Below, piece by piece: positions 20,791 to 32,287 of a stretch of DNA of 64,000 nucleotides. The stretch is from Ianthella basta (taxonomy: Eukaryota > Porifera > Demospongiae > Verongiida > Ianthellidae), in NCBI GenBank assembly GCA_964019415.1, contig OZ025869.1, positions 7,078,882-7,142,881 on the forward strand, in the 5' to 3' direction. Both the position numbers and the translations under genes were made by a program. The notes under the pieces are model-generated. The model did no database searches. It saw only the letters and a program-made list of their open reading frames with translations, and was not told the origin of the DNA. Numbering within the stretch: the first letter of the stretch is position 1; each line of letters begins with the position of its first letter.

Positions 20791-23700
20791 AATAATTTCA
20801 AGTGGTACTAAACAAAACTTTCTCATGCCCATTGGCAACAGGGGTGGGTTGCTACCCATTACTCAGGTCAATAACTCCAAATAGTCCCGAACACTTTGTC
20901 TCATGCGCATTAACAAGGGGGAAGGGTTTCCAACACAGATTCGAGTCAATGACTCCAAGTGGTCTTAAACGATTTCTCTCATGCGCAATAGTAAGTGAGG
21001 AGGATTGCCAAGCACTCGGGTCAATGGCTCAAAACAAACACAAACAACTCCTCTCAAGTCCTTTCACGAGGGTAAATGGTTGCAAACTAACACTTTGGTC
21101 AGTGACTTGCAATGGTTCCCAAACTTCTTTCTCATGCCCATTAGCAAGAGGGGAGGGTTACCAACTCAGAATTGAGTCAATGACTCTAACTGGTCTCAAA
21201 TTACTTCTCTCATGCCCAATAGGAAGTGAAGAAGGTACACACCCAGGCACAAGACAATGACTCCAAATGGTACCAAATGACCTTTCTCATGCCATTAGCA
21301 AGGGGGAGTGTAGCCAACCCCGACTCTGGTCAAGGAAAGTAAATAGACCTAAATGACTCTTCTCAAGCCCATTAGCAGGGGGGAGGGTTTGCCAACTCAG
21401 ACTCAAGGTCCATGACTCAAAATGGAGCCAAATCACATTACTTAAGCCCATTAGCAAGGGGAGATAATTGACAATCTAAACGCATGTCCATGACTCCAGA
21501 TGGTCCCAAACGACTTTTCGCATGCGCAGTAGCAAGGGGGATGAATGACAACACAGTCTTGGGCCAATGACTGTAAATGATCCCAAATAACCTTGCTTAA
21601 GCTTATTAGCAAAAAGGGAGGGTTGCTTATCCAGATTCGGATCAATTACCCCAAATGGGCACTAACAACTTTTCGCACACTTTATTTCTCATGCCCATTA
21701 GCAAGATAGGAGGATTGCCAGCACAGCCTCAGGTCTATGACTATAAATGTCCCGAACGACAGTTCTAAAGCTAATTATTTTAGCAAGGAGGAAGGGTTGC
21801 TAACTAAGACGACTGTCAATGACTACAAATGATCCCAAATGACCATCATTATGATCATTAGCAAGGGGGATGGGGGTTGCCAACCCAAACTTTGGGACAA
21901 TGACTGCAAACAATCTCAAATGGCTATCCTTAAGACTATTAGCAAGGGGGAGGTTGCCAACACTGACTCTGGTTACGGACTCCAAATAGACAGAAACCAC
22001 TTTTCTCGTGACTTAGGTCCATGATTATAAATGGTCCTAAACGACATTTCTTAAGCCAATTCGCAAGGGGAGATGGCTGACCACCCAAACTCAGGTCAGT
22101 GACACCAAATGGTTGCAAATGACCTTTCTCATGCCATGAACAAGGAAGCAGGTTGCCAACCCAGACTCAAGTCAATGTCTGCAATTGGTCCCAAACAATT
22201 CTTCTCATTCTTAATGGCAATGGGGGAAGGTTGTCAACCCAGACACTGGTCTATGATTTCCAATGGTTTCAAATGACCTTTCTAATGTCCATTAGCATGG
22301 TGGGAGGGTTGCCAACACAGGTTTGAGTCTGTGACTCCAAATGGTCCCAAACAACATTTCTTATGCCCGTTAGCAGAGAGTGATACGTAACAACCCAGAC
22401 TTAAGCCTATTACTCCAAACGATGTGTCTTGTGCCCATTGGCAATGGGAGAGGGCTGCCAACCCAATCTCTGGTAGATGACTCCAAATAATCTGAAACAG
22501 TTTTTCTCATGCCCATTAATAAAGGGGGCGAGCCGGCAGGTTACACTCAGGTCAATGACTGCAGATGGGTTGCCATCTCTGACTCTGGTATAGGACTCCA
22601 ACAGACCCAAACCACTCTTCTCGTGCCCATATGCAGGAGGGAAGGGTTGCCAACTCAGACTCAGGTCACTCTAAATGGTCTCGAACAACATTAATTTGGC
22701 CAATTTGCAAGGGGAGATGGTTGACAACCCAAACTTGGGTCAAAGACTCCAAATAGTTCCAAATTATTTTTGTCATGCCCATTAGAAGGGGGGTGTATGG
22801 TTGACAATCCAGACTCGAGCCAATGGCTGTGAATGGTCACAAATTTTTTCTCATGAACATTAGCATGGGAAAAGGGTTGCTAGGTTAGACTCAGGTCTAT
22901 GACTCCAAATAATCCTAGTGATTTTTCTAATGCCCAATAGGAAAAGTGGAGTGTTACCCACCCACATTTGAGTCAATGATTCCAAATGGGCCCAAATGCC
23001 TTTTCTCATGTCCGTTACTGAGTGGGAGGGTTGCCAACCTGACTGTGTACAATGACTCCAAATGGACCCAAACGTCTCTTTTCATGCCCATTAGCAAGGG
23101 GAGAGGATTGCCAACACAGACTCAGGTCCACGGTTCCAAACAACATTTACCAAGGCAATTAGCAAGGGGGGGGGTTGACTATTGAAACTCGAGTTGATGT
23201 CTCTGAATGGTCAAAAACAACTATTCTCATGCCCATTAGAAAAGAGGAGGTAGACTAGAATCAATGATTCCAAATGGTCAAAATGACTTCTCTACATGCC
23301 CAATAGCAAGCGGGGAGAATTGCAAACCCTGTCTAGGGTCAATGACTTCAAATGTTCCTAAATGACTCTTCTCAAGCCCATTTGCTAGGGGGTGGGTTGC
23401 CAACCCAGACTCAGGTTAAGGACTCCAAATAGTCCCAAACAACTTTTATCCTGCACATTAGTTATAGGGGAGGGTTTCTAAATCAGACTCCAAATGATCC
23501 CAAACCACAATTCTCATGCTTATGAGAATGGGGGGAAGGTTGCCAACCCAGACTCAGGTTTTTTACTTCAATTGATCCCAAACAAAATTTCTCAAGATCA
23601 TTAGCAATGGGGGGAGGGTTGACAACCAAGACTTGGGTCAAGGACTCTAATTGGTCTCAAACAACTAATCTCATGCCCTTTGAGATTAGCAAGAAAGGAG

Positions 23701-25200
23701 GGTTGCCAACCCTGACCATTGTCAATGACTCCAGATGTAAAACGACTCTTCTCATGCCCAATTAGTCTCGTACCCAGACCACTTTCTTGCCTCCATTTCT
23801 ATATTATGACGACATTAGGAGGCATGGGGTCACCATTAAATGGTCGGCAGACAGGTGGGGCACAGATATGAGACGAATGCCCAATAGAAAGGAGAGAGGG
23901 TTGTCAACCCAGACTTGAGTCAATGACTCCAAATGGTACCAAATGACTTGTCTCATGCGCAGAGCAAGGGAGGGGGGAGGGTGCCAACTCAGACTCAGGT
24001 CCATGACTCCAAATGGTCCCAGACAACATTTTTAAGCCTATTAGCAAGGGGAGATGGTCGACAATCCAAACTTAGGTCAATGACTTCATATGGTCCCAAA
24101 TGACTGTTATGATGTCCATTAACCAGGAGAGATGCTTGACAAACCAAACTTGGGCCAATGACTCCAAATGGTCCCTAATGATTCTTCTCATGCTCATTTG
24201 CTAGGAGGGAAGGTTGACAACCCAGACTCAGGTCAATGACTCCAAATGGACCCAAACAACTCTACTCAATCTCATTAGCACGGTGGGGTGGAGGGGGGTC
24301 GCCAAACCAGACTTGGGTCAAGGACTCAAAATGGACTCAAGAAACTCTTCTAATGCCCAATAGCAAGGTGGGAGTGTTTGTTGCATACTCAGACTCGGGT
24401 CTATGACTCCAAATGATTGTAATGACATTTCTTATGCCCATTTGATTTGGGAGATGATTGACAACCCAAACCCGGGTCAATGACTCCAAGTCACTCCACA
24501 CAATGTTTCTCATGCCCTTTAGGAAGGGGGGAGGATTGTCAACCCAGATTTGGGACAATGACTTCAAATGGTCCCAAACAACATTTCTCATTCCTATTAG
24601 CAAGGGGGGAGATTTGCCAACCCAGACTTGGGTCAATGACTGCAAATGGTCCAAAACTGTATTTTCAAGCCCTTTAATTAGCTAGGGGTGAGGTTTTGCC
24701 AACCTAGACTCAGGTCAATGACTCTGAATGTTCCCAAACAATATTTCTCAAGCAGATTATATTTGCAATAGGGAAGGGTTGCCAGACAAGACTCGGGTCA
24801 ATGACTACAAATGGTCCCAAATGACGTTTCTCATGCCCATTGGCAAAGGAGTAGGGTTGCTAACTGAGACTTGAGTCAATGACTTCAAATAGTCACAAAG
24901 TACTTTAATCATGCCCATTTGAAAGGGGGAGGGCAGGCAACCCAAACTTAGTTCCATGGCTCCAATTGCTCCCAAATGACATTTCTTATGCCCATTGGGT
25001 GGGGGAGAAGGGTTACCAACCTAGACTCCGGTGAATGACTCCAAATGGTTAAAAACACATTTTCTCATGCTCATTAGCAAAGGGGCAGGGTTATTAACTC
25101 TAAATTGGGTCAATGACTCCAAATGGCTCAAATTAATGACTCCAAATGTTCCTAACAACTTTTCTCAAGCCCATTATCAAGTGGTGAGGGTAGTATACCG
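20791..25200 (+). repeat. 78-bp satellite B array, more homogeneous subtype
   Basis: Monomers at 77-78 bp spacing (TGACTCC at 24,481, TGACTTC at 24,559, TGACTGC at 24,637). Consensus blocks are GGTCAATGACTCCAAATGG, TCCCAAACGAC, TTTCTCATGCCCATTAGC and GGAGGGTTGCCAACCCAGAC. The mixed suites of the 10-20 kb part are gone, so this is a distinct, simpler B subtype. One MITE-like insertion at 23,763-23,876. No coding evidence. Confidence 0.92.
23763..23876. mobile_element. 114-bp MITE-like element with 9-bp target duplication
   Basis: The satellite unit is split so that ATGCCCAAT occurs at 23,754-23,762 and again at 23,877-23,885, a 9-bp direct repeat. The ends are imperfect inverted repeats: TAGTCTCGTACCCAGACC on the left against TCGTCTCATATCTGTGCC read from the right (11 of 18 match). 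A 9-bp duplication fits Mutator-like elements. One plus frame begins SLVPRPLSC, a string I associate from memory with a dispersed repeat in sponge and cnidarian gene predictions. It has no coding capacity of its own. Confidence 0.7.
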
Positions 25201-25860
25201 TATGCAGGTCAATGACTTCAACTGGGCATAAAAGACGTTTCATGTGCACATTACCAAGGGGCTGGGTTGGAACCCCAAATTCGAGTAAATAACCGCAAAG
25301 AGTCCCAAAAGACTTCCCTCATGCCGATTGGTAATGGGGAGGGTTGGCACTCAAAACTCGGGTCAATGACTCCAAATGGTCCAAATTACTTTTCTCATAC
25401 TATTTTCAAGGGGGAGGGAGGGTTGGTGCCCCACATTCAGGTCAATGACACTAAATGCTCCCAAAAGACTTTTCGAAGGGTTGGCACTGCAAATTTAGGT
25501 CAATGACTCAAATGATCCAAAAAAGGTTCTTTGTTCCAATTATTAGGGGAAAGGATAGGCACCCCAAATTCTGGTCAATGACTCCAAATGGTCCACAAGG
25601 TCATTCCTTATGGTTATTAGGAAGGGGCGAGATTTGGCATTGCAATATCTGATCAATGACTCTAAACGAAGCCAAATTAATATTCTCAATCTCATTAGTA
25701 AGGGGGCTGGTTGCCACCACAAAATTAGGTCAATGACACCAGATGCTCCGAAAGACGTTTTTTTGTGCCCAATAGCAAGGAAGAAGGGTTGGCACATAAT
25801 AGTTGGGTCAATGACTCCAGATTGTCCTAAGTGACTTTTCTCAAGCCCATTAGAAAGGGC

Positions 25861-25988
25861 AATTAATTGTCTTTAATTTGTCCTTAGAATTAATTGTATT
25901 TTTTATTAAGTCATTATGTAAATATGATTTAATACTATAACCATTTAATTGCTTTATACTGCATTATAATTATTCATATAATACGTCA
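25861..25988 (+). mobile_element. SINE-like element, 5'-truncated copy
   Basis: About 127 bp of AT-rich DNA from AATTAATTGTCTTTAATTTG to ATTCATATAATACGTC. It matches 26,730-26,856 with about two differences (TTATG/TTAAG and TACGTC/TATGTC). It lacks the roughly 130-bp GC-richer head of the other copy and shares its 3' part, the pattern expected of 5'-truncated retrotransposition. No target duplication is clear here. Confidence 0.75.
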
Positions 25989-26598
25989 AACGTCAAATGG
26001 CGCCAAACATTCAGGTCAATGACTCCAATTGTCCCAAAATATTTTTTTGCAAGCCCAATAGCAAGGCGGAGGTTTGGCACCCCACACTAGGGACAATCAT
26101 CACAGTGGGAGGGTTGGCACACCAAAGTCAAGCCAATGACTCCAAATGGTCACAAAATACCAACTATCAATGGGAGAGGTTTGGCAACCCAAATTTGGGT
26201 GAATGACTCCAAACTGTCCCAAGTGACTTTTCCATGCTCATTAGCAAAGTGGGAAGGTTGGCATTCCAAACTTGGGACAAAGACTCCTAATGGTCATCAA
26301 AAGAACTTTCACATGTCTATTAGCAAGGGTGCAGGATTGGCACTCCAAATTAAGGTGAACAACTCCAAAAGGCAACAAAAGACTGCTCTTGTGCCCATTG
26401 GTAATGGAGAAAGTTAGCACCAAGTATTCAAATCATTGACTCCAAATGGTGTCAAACGACAAACCATGCCCATTAGCAAGGTGGAATGGTTGGCACCCCA
26501 ATTTCAAGTGAATGACTCTAAATGGTCTCAAAAGACTTCTCTCATGCCCATTATTTAGGGGAAGGGTTGACACCACAAATTCAGGACAATTACTCTAA

Positions 26599-26861
26599 CT
26601 AACTCTATGCGGGGCAATTGTGCCTCTGTGATGGGTACCGCAGGCCCGCTTGAGTCTAGCCTGATTGACTGATTGCATGAATTGAAATTGTCCCAATTAT
26701 TTAATTTGAATGATTGCGTGTGATTAGTAATTAATTGTCTTTAATTTGTCCTTAGAATTAATTGTATTTTTTATTAAGTCATTAAGTAAATATGATTTAA
26801 TACTATAACCATTTAATTGCTTTATACTGCATTATAATTATTCATATAATATGTCTAATAT
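26599..26861 (+). mobile_element. 263-bp SINE-like element with 10-bp target duplication
   Basis: Flanked by ATTACTCTAA at 26,589-26,598 and 26,862-26,871, and the satellite C unit continues across it. The head (CTATGCGGGGCAATTGTGCC, then GGGTACCGCAGGCCCGCTTG) is GC-rich, followed by CTGATTGACTGATTG and a long AT-rich tail. Length, target duplication and the truncated sibling suggest a SINE or another non-autonomous retroelement. I cannot identify tRNA A and B boxes with confidence, so the head may not be tRNA-derived. Confidence 0.72.
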
Positions 26862-27054
26862 ATTACTCTAAATGGCCACAAGAGACTATTCTCATGCCCA
26901 TTACCAAGGGAGCAGTGTTGGCACTCCAAAATTTGGGTTAATGTCTCCAAATGGTCCCAAAGGACATTTTTTCATGCCTATTAGCAAGGGGAATGGTTGG
27001 CACCAGAAAATAACAGGTTAATGACTCCAAATCATGACAAAAACTTCTGATGCC

Positions 27055-27589
27055 CATTAGCTACCAAACTGCAAACATAAAATGGCTACATATATATACA
27101 CCATATACCCCCTCCCCTCCCCCCACCCGCACACACACTGCTTGCAGTAACTGAGCTAGCATCTAGAATTCAATATAGCTATTTCCATAGCTACATAAAT
27201 TGCTGGAAGTAGTAGCTAGCTGACACTGTAAAATGTGAGGCAAGCTTCATAGGAGTTGGTTCCATTGTGGCTACAAACATGTAATTGCATGGGTCTCGTT
27301 GCTCTGCAAGTGGAAGCTGCATGTTATGAAAACAATATAAAGTGAACTGGTAGTGCATCCCACTAGACTGCTCAATAATTATATGTAAGCATCATAGCAA
27401 TAAGCATACTGCGCATACAGTGAGTTTGCATTGAAGTGCCATTTTTAAATTACTAGTCTGTGCTTATAAAATGTCATTGTTACCTTTCAGCCAAGAAACT
27501 AACCCACCAGGGAAGGGAGCACTACCTAATTATATACTTATTTAGTTGTGTACTGCATGCATGGCAATAACAAACAAACCTGGAATCGC
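27055..27589. other. Non-satellite AT-rich sequence, unclassified
   Basis: No 77-bp units and no convincing open frame. It holds a short TATATATATA stretch and a pyrimidine tract (CCCCCTCCCCTCCCCCCACC) at about 27,107-27,130 followed by CACACACA. It adjoins the long-inverted-repeat element and may be part of the same insertion, since satellite C lies beyond on both sides. Confidence 0.6.
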
Positions 27590-29165
27590 TGCACCAACTG
27601 CCTTAGTTACCAGAGTTGTAAGAGATCTTGTTAACTTGCAACAACAGCTTACTTAACATGGTTTAGCAGAGTTGTAAGTTAACATACTTGCTTAACACTG
27701 TTAATCCAAGTAATGAATGTATACTCATAAATATTCATCATATCAATATTGATATTCATTGTGCCATATACAAGCCATATACAAATGATCATAACTGCAG
27801 TCACTACATGCATGCAAGCTAATGAATTAAGCTACTATACTGCTGTACGTATGTTTGTGTGTGCATGTAGTATAGAATGCATATGATTATACTGTAAGGT
27901 ATATATTATGCACATTTGTATGTTGTTATTACTGTTCTAGCTATGGTGTTCGTGAGGCTTGCAAGCCATTGACAGGCATGAGAGCAGAATGGAGGGAATT
28001 TTGCATACAGTAAACTGATAGTGAAGAAGCATGACAGCAGATGGAGCCCAATTACTTTGTAATGGTTGTAAGGTAGCTATATTGCATCTCAGGTATGTAT
28101 GCAGCCATAGTTGTACTGCATGTGCAGGTCCCTGCATGCAGGTCAGTATATGTTTAGAAAAGACTATCTACGGGTTTCAGATGTTCTTTGCTGCCCTTAT
28201 TCATTGTGCTTGAAATAATCCCTGCGTATAGCAATAGTTACCTTCCAACCTTTCCAAACTAAGTGGGCTGTAACTGCTGTACGTGGTATGCCTCTTCACT
28301 ATCAGTTTACTGTACACAAAATGCCCTTCATTCTGTTCTCATGCCTGTCTCCTCATGCCATGTACTATGTATACTTTAAGGCATACTTTAGAAACGCTAG
28401 CCATCATGCTGTAAAGCCTCTTCACTATCAGCTTACTGTACACAAAATGCCCTCCATTCCGTTCTTGTGCCTGTAAATGGCTTGCATGCCTCACGTACAC
28501 CATAGCTAGAACAGTACTAACAACATACAAATGTGCATATACCTCACAGTATATTATCATTCAACTATATGCACACAAATGTACGTACATACAGCATTAT
28601 AGTGGCTTAATTCATGAGTTTGCATGTGTGTACTGACTGCTGCATTCTAGTTTTGCATTCTAGTACTAGTTCTTCTACTCATTTTGTAGTATGCAGAAGT
28701 CAGCAATGTACATGATTTGTGTGTGCATGCACACACAGAAGCACACATGTACACCTTCCTGAAGTCTACATGCATGCATGCATGGGATGCATATAGGCAG
28801 CTGAATGTCTACTGTTTGATTGATGCCTGGGAGTATGTGCAAAGCAAATTGTTTATTTATCTTGCACCATGCAAGCCAAGATAGGAGCAATGGGCAGTCC
28901 TTCATCTTGCTCCAGGCTGAAGTGATTTCCAAAACATTATGAGCCTGAAACCTACAGTACATTTGTACAGTTTGTATATGGCACCATGAATATTAATATT
29001 GATATTATGAATATAGCTATGATTATACATTCATTACTTGGATTAACAGTGTTAAGCAAGTCTGTTAACTTACAACTCTGTTAAACCATGTTAAGTAAGC
29101 TGTTACTGCAAGTTAACAAGATCTTTTATAAGTCTGCTAACTAAAGCAGTTGGTGCGGTGAATGG
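27590..29165. mobile_element. Long inverted-repeat (foldback-like) element, about 1.6 kb
   Basis: Outer arms: GCACCAACTGCC at 27,590 pairs with GCAGTTGGTGC at about 29,148; GATCTTGTTAACTTGCAACA pairs with TGCAAGTTAACAAGATC; TTAATCCAAGTAATGAATGT near 27,702 pairs with ACATTCATTACTTGGATTAA near 29,027. Inner arms: AGCTATGGTGTTCGTGAGGC near 27,940 pairs with the stretch near 28,490, and CACATTTGTATGTTGTTA with CAACATACAAATGTG. The right arm has about 310 bp more (28,650-28,960) than the left. The loop is roughly 28,100-28,395 and contains a further direct copy of CTCTTCACTATCAG. No transposase frame is seen, so it is non-autonomous. Long-arm MULE or Foldback elements are possible relatives. Confidence 0.72.
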
Positions 29166-29600
29166 AACGAATAGGAATCAGTTTGGGACCACCACAGCCA
29201 AAATGTAGGACCAGTACCATAGCTTCAAACTCATTACCACAAGCAGAAGTAAACGAGATGGCCGAACAACTACATCATATCTACTCCTCAGGAATTGGGC
29301 AAATAATATCTGAATGAAGCTAATGTGTTGCAGCTCCAGCTACTAAGAAAACATGCAGTTTTCTCCTTTAATTGGCGACACAAACTACAAGGTAAACGTT
29401 ACAAACTAGCTTCAACCAGTTTTGGAAGACTTTATCTTTTACACTTGGGAACCTTAAAAAAATCATGAAGATTGCTTCTCGTTTGTGGAAATCGTTTCGC
29501 GTGAACACGGTAGAGGGTGCCATTTTGTTTATATACGCGCCATGTTGTTCAAAGGTACGCGAGGAATTTGGAATGGAAATTGGTTTGGAATCAATACCAA
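29166..29600. other. Non-repetitive segment with several CpGs, unclassified
   Basis: Does not resemble the satellites. It contains GTTTCGCGTGAACACGGTAG and TATACGCGCCATG, more CpG than its surroundings. On the minus strand a frame of about 50 codons begins MAPSTVFTRNDFHKRE (from about 29,523) and stops near 29,368. It may be a remnant of a gene 5' end or the outer part of a transposon. I recognise no domain with confidence. Satellite C resumes at TTTTCTCATGCCCATTATC near 29,604. Confidence 0.45.
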
Positions 29601-29603
29601 AGA

Positions 29604-30272
29604 GTTTTCTCATGCCCATTATCACGGGCAAGGGTAAGCACCCCAAACTCAGGTCAATGACTCCAATTGGTCTCAAAGGACTATTCTTAATCCCATTAGC
29701 AAGTGGGAGGGTTGGCACCACAAATTACGTTCAATGGTTTGAAATGGTCCAAAAATATTTTTCTCATGCCTATCTGGAATGGAGGAGGGTAGGCACCCTG
29801 AATTAATGTCAATGAATGTAAATGGTCACAATTGACTTTCTGATGTCCATTAGAAAGGGGGCGGGGTGGGACACAAAATATGGGTCAACGTCTCCAAACG
29901 GTCCCAAAGGACTTTTCTTATGCCATTAGCAAGGGGGAGTGTTGATGCCCCATTTTTGGGTCAGGGACTCAAAATGGTCTCAAATTACCTTTATCATGCC
30001 CATTGGCTATGTGGGAGGGTTGGCACTCAGAAATGGGTTCCAGAAGATTATTGCATATTGATTAGTCAGGGGGAGGGTCAGCACACGAAATTTGGATCAA
30101 TGACTTCAAAACATTCCAAAGACGTTTCTCTTGCTCATTAGCAAGGGGAGAGGGTTTGCACTCCAGGGTTGAGTCAATGACTACAAATAGTCCCAAAATT
30201 GTTTCTCATGTCCATTCAACAGGAAGGAAGTTTGGTACCAGAACTATGTGTAAATGTCTCCAAATGGTGGCA
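29604..30272 (+). repeat. 77-bp satellite C block
   Basis: About eight C units (ATGACTCCAATTGGTCTC, GGGAGGGTTGGCACC) between the inverted-repeat element and a LINE relic. The last unit ends at TCCAAATGGTGGCAAAGG. Confidence 0.88.
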
Positions 30273-30274
30273 AA

Positions 30275-31450
30275 GGTGAGAAGATGACTGGGAATAACAA
30301 AACAATGATGATGGTATGTGTAGACCTTGAGAAAGCCTTTGATAGAATGGACAGGGGGCTATTATGGCAGGTTATAGAGAGATATGGTCTCAGGCAAAGA
30401 TTGAAGGAAGCCGTCACTGTACTTACAAAGTGAAGCACATGTACGAGTACAGGGAAGAATTCAGAATGGTTTGGTGGTGTGAGGTGAGCAATGGCAGGGT
30501 GTGCATTGTCACCCTGCTGTTTAACTTAGTAATGGACAGCTGTGAGGGAGGCAAGGGAAAGCTTTCAGGGTGGGGTGCAGTTAGAGAAGTGAGTAAGATG
30601 CAATTTTGGCTGTTTGCTGATGATCTGGTGCTAGTGGCTGAAAATGAGGAGGACATCAAAAGAAATGTTGAAGTGCTCAATGAAGTGATGGCTAAATGAA
30701 ATTCGAGGATAAACTGGCAAAAGACCAAGGTGATGGTAGTACAGAAAAGGAGTGGTACATGCCACTTGGTTGTGGACAGGGTATAGAGATTAAATATTTG
30801 GGGGCCATGTTCAATGAAGAAGCATCGTGTGACGATGAGATTGGAAACAGAATTGGGACAGCATCAAGAATAAGTGACATAAGACAAGTCATGGAATGGA
30901 AAGAACTAAGTGAGGCAACTAAACTAAGAGCTAAGCTGTGGTTGTGCCAACCCTGTTGTATTGGAGCAAGACTTGGACTCTTCAGAAGAGACACAGAAGC
31001 AGAATTCAGACAATGGAGATGAGGTACCTCAGGACAATATAAGGTGTGATCAGATTGGACAGAGTTTCGAATGAAGACATTAGAAGAAGGCCGGGGTTGA
31101 AGCAGTACTAGCAGCCGCGGACAGGAAGAAGGACTGGAGAGAGAGGATTGAAGGAATGTCACAGGAAGTGTTGGTGAGGAGAGTGTTCGAGGAGGATGTG
31201 TGCAGAAGGAGACTGAGAGGACGGCCAAGAAAGAAGTGGATAGATGATACAGAATGACATTTCTCATACATTGCTTTTGCTTAAGGGCTTTCCACTTGTT
31301 TAGGAGCTAGGTCAACAAGTTTAGGACTTGTCTTGTCTAAAAGCAGGATGGTGGTTGTGTATATCCAGGTGGGTATGGTTTGGTCTCACATGAGGCTACA
31401 TTATACCCTTTGCCTTGTTCAGGTGCCCCTTAGTGACTGCACCAAGTCCT
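30275..31450 (+). pseudogene. LINE (non-LTR) reverse transcriptase relic, C-terminal half
   Basis: Conceptual translation in shifting plus frames gives successive reverse-transcriptase signatures. VDLEKAFDRMDRGLLW (about 30,330) is the palm motif A region. LFNLVMD (30,518-30,538) is the remnant after the usual RQGxxLSP block, which is lost. FADDLVLVAE (about 30,614) carries the catalytic FADD motif. NWQKTKVMVVQK (about 30,712) and IKYLGAMFNEEASC (about 30,790) are thumb-side motifs. The tail RRRLRGRPRKKW (about 31,205-31,240) is typical of the C-terminus of one LINE group. Frameshifts near 30,420 and 30,700 and a stop in MAK-stop destroy the frame. The 3' part to about 31,450 is probably untranslated tail. 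It sits in satellite C. Reverse transcription activity is not possible from this copy. Clade assignment is uncertain. Confidence 0.85.
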
Positions 31451-32287
31451 TACCACCTCAATTTTGGGTCAATGATTCCAAATGGTCCTAAAGGACTGTT
31501 CTCAAGCCCATTGACAATGGGGGAAGGGTTGGTATCACAAATTTGAGACAATGACTCCAAATGGTCCCAGAAGACTTTTTCTCACGTTCATTAGAAAGGG
31601 GGAAGGGTTTCCACTCCCAAATTCTGTTCGATTACTCCAAATAGTACCTAAAGACTATTCCTATGTGCATTAGCAACGGAGGAGCATTGCCACCTCATTT
31701 TGGGTCAATCACTCCAAATGTTCTCAAAAGACTGTTATCATGCCTATTAGCAGAGGGAGAGTTGGCACCCCAAAGTTGGGTAAATGACTCAAAATGGTCT
31801 CAAAAGACCATTGTCATACCCATCAACAAGGAGGGAGGGTTGCCACCTCACATCCATGTGAATGACTCCAAATGGTCTCTAAAGACTTTCTCTCCTACCC
31901 ATTAGCAAGGGGGAGGGTTGGTGCCCAAATTTTGGGCCAATGACTCCAAACAGTCCCAAAGACTATTCTCAAGCCTAGCAAGGGTGGAGGGTTGGCAACA
32001 CAGATTCAGGTGACTGACTCCAAATGGTCTCAATAAGACTTTTCTCATGCCCATTATTAAGGGGGAGGGTTGGCCACCCAATTGCAGGAGAATGACTTAA
32101 AATGGTCCAAAAGACTATTCTCAAGCTCGTTAGCAATGGTGGACGTTTGGCTACCCAAATTCGGGTGCATGACTCCAACTGGTCTCAAAAAATGTTTCTC
32201 ATGCCCATTAGCAGTGAAGGAAAGGAAGGAAAGTTGGCACCCAAACTGGGTCAATGACTCCAGATGGCCGCAAAGGACGGTTACCAT
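31451..32287 (+). repeat. 77-bp satellite C block
   Basis: About eleven C units (GGGTCAATGACTCCAAATGG, AAGGGGGAGGGTTGGCACC) starting at CCACCTCAATTTTGGGTC. It ends at GCAAAGGACGGTTACCATG, where a MITE-like insertion splits a unit. Confidence 0.9.

Larger units (their letters stand above)
25201..27050 (+). repeat. 77-bp satellite C array, left part
   Basis: From about 25,200 the tail block changes from GGGTTGCCAACCC to GGGTTGGCACCCC while the core stays the same. First clear units: GAGGGTTGGCACTCAAAACT near 25,340 and GGATAGGCACCCCAAATTC near 25,555. The array is broken by two SINE-like copies at 25,861 and 26,599 and ends at CCCATTAGCTACC near 27,065. Confidence 0.88.

Noticed and set aside
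29368..29721. Minus-strand frame with FLRFPSVKDKVFQNWL, vaguely like a THAP-domain segment
   Set aside because: The zinc-binding cysteine/histidine pattern required for a THAP domain is not present and the frame runs into satellite. Kept only as unclassified sequence.
30692..31267. 191-codon minus-strand open frame
   Set aside because: It is the antisense of a recognisable LINE reverse-transcriptase relic on the plus strand and has a leucine/serine-rich low-complexity composition.
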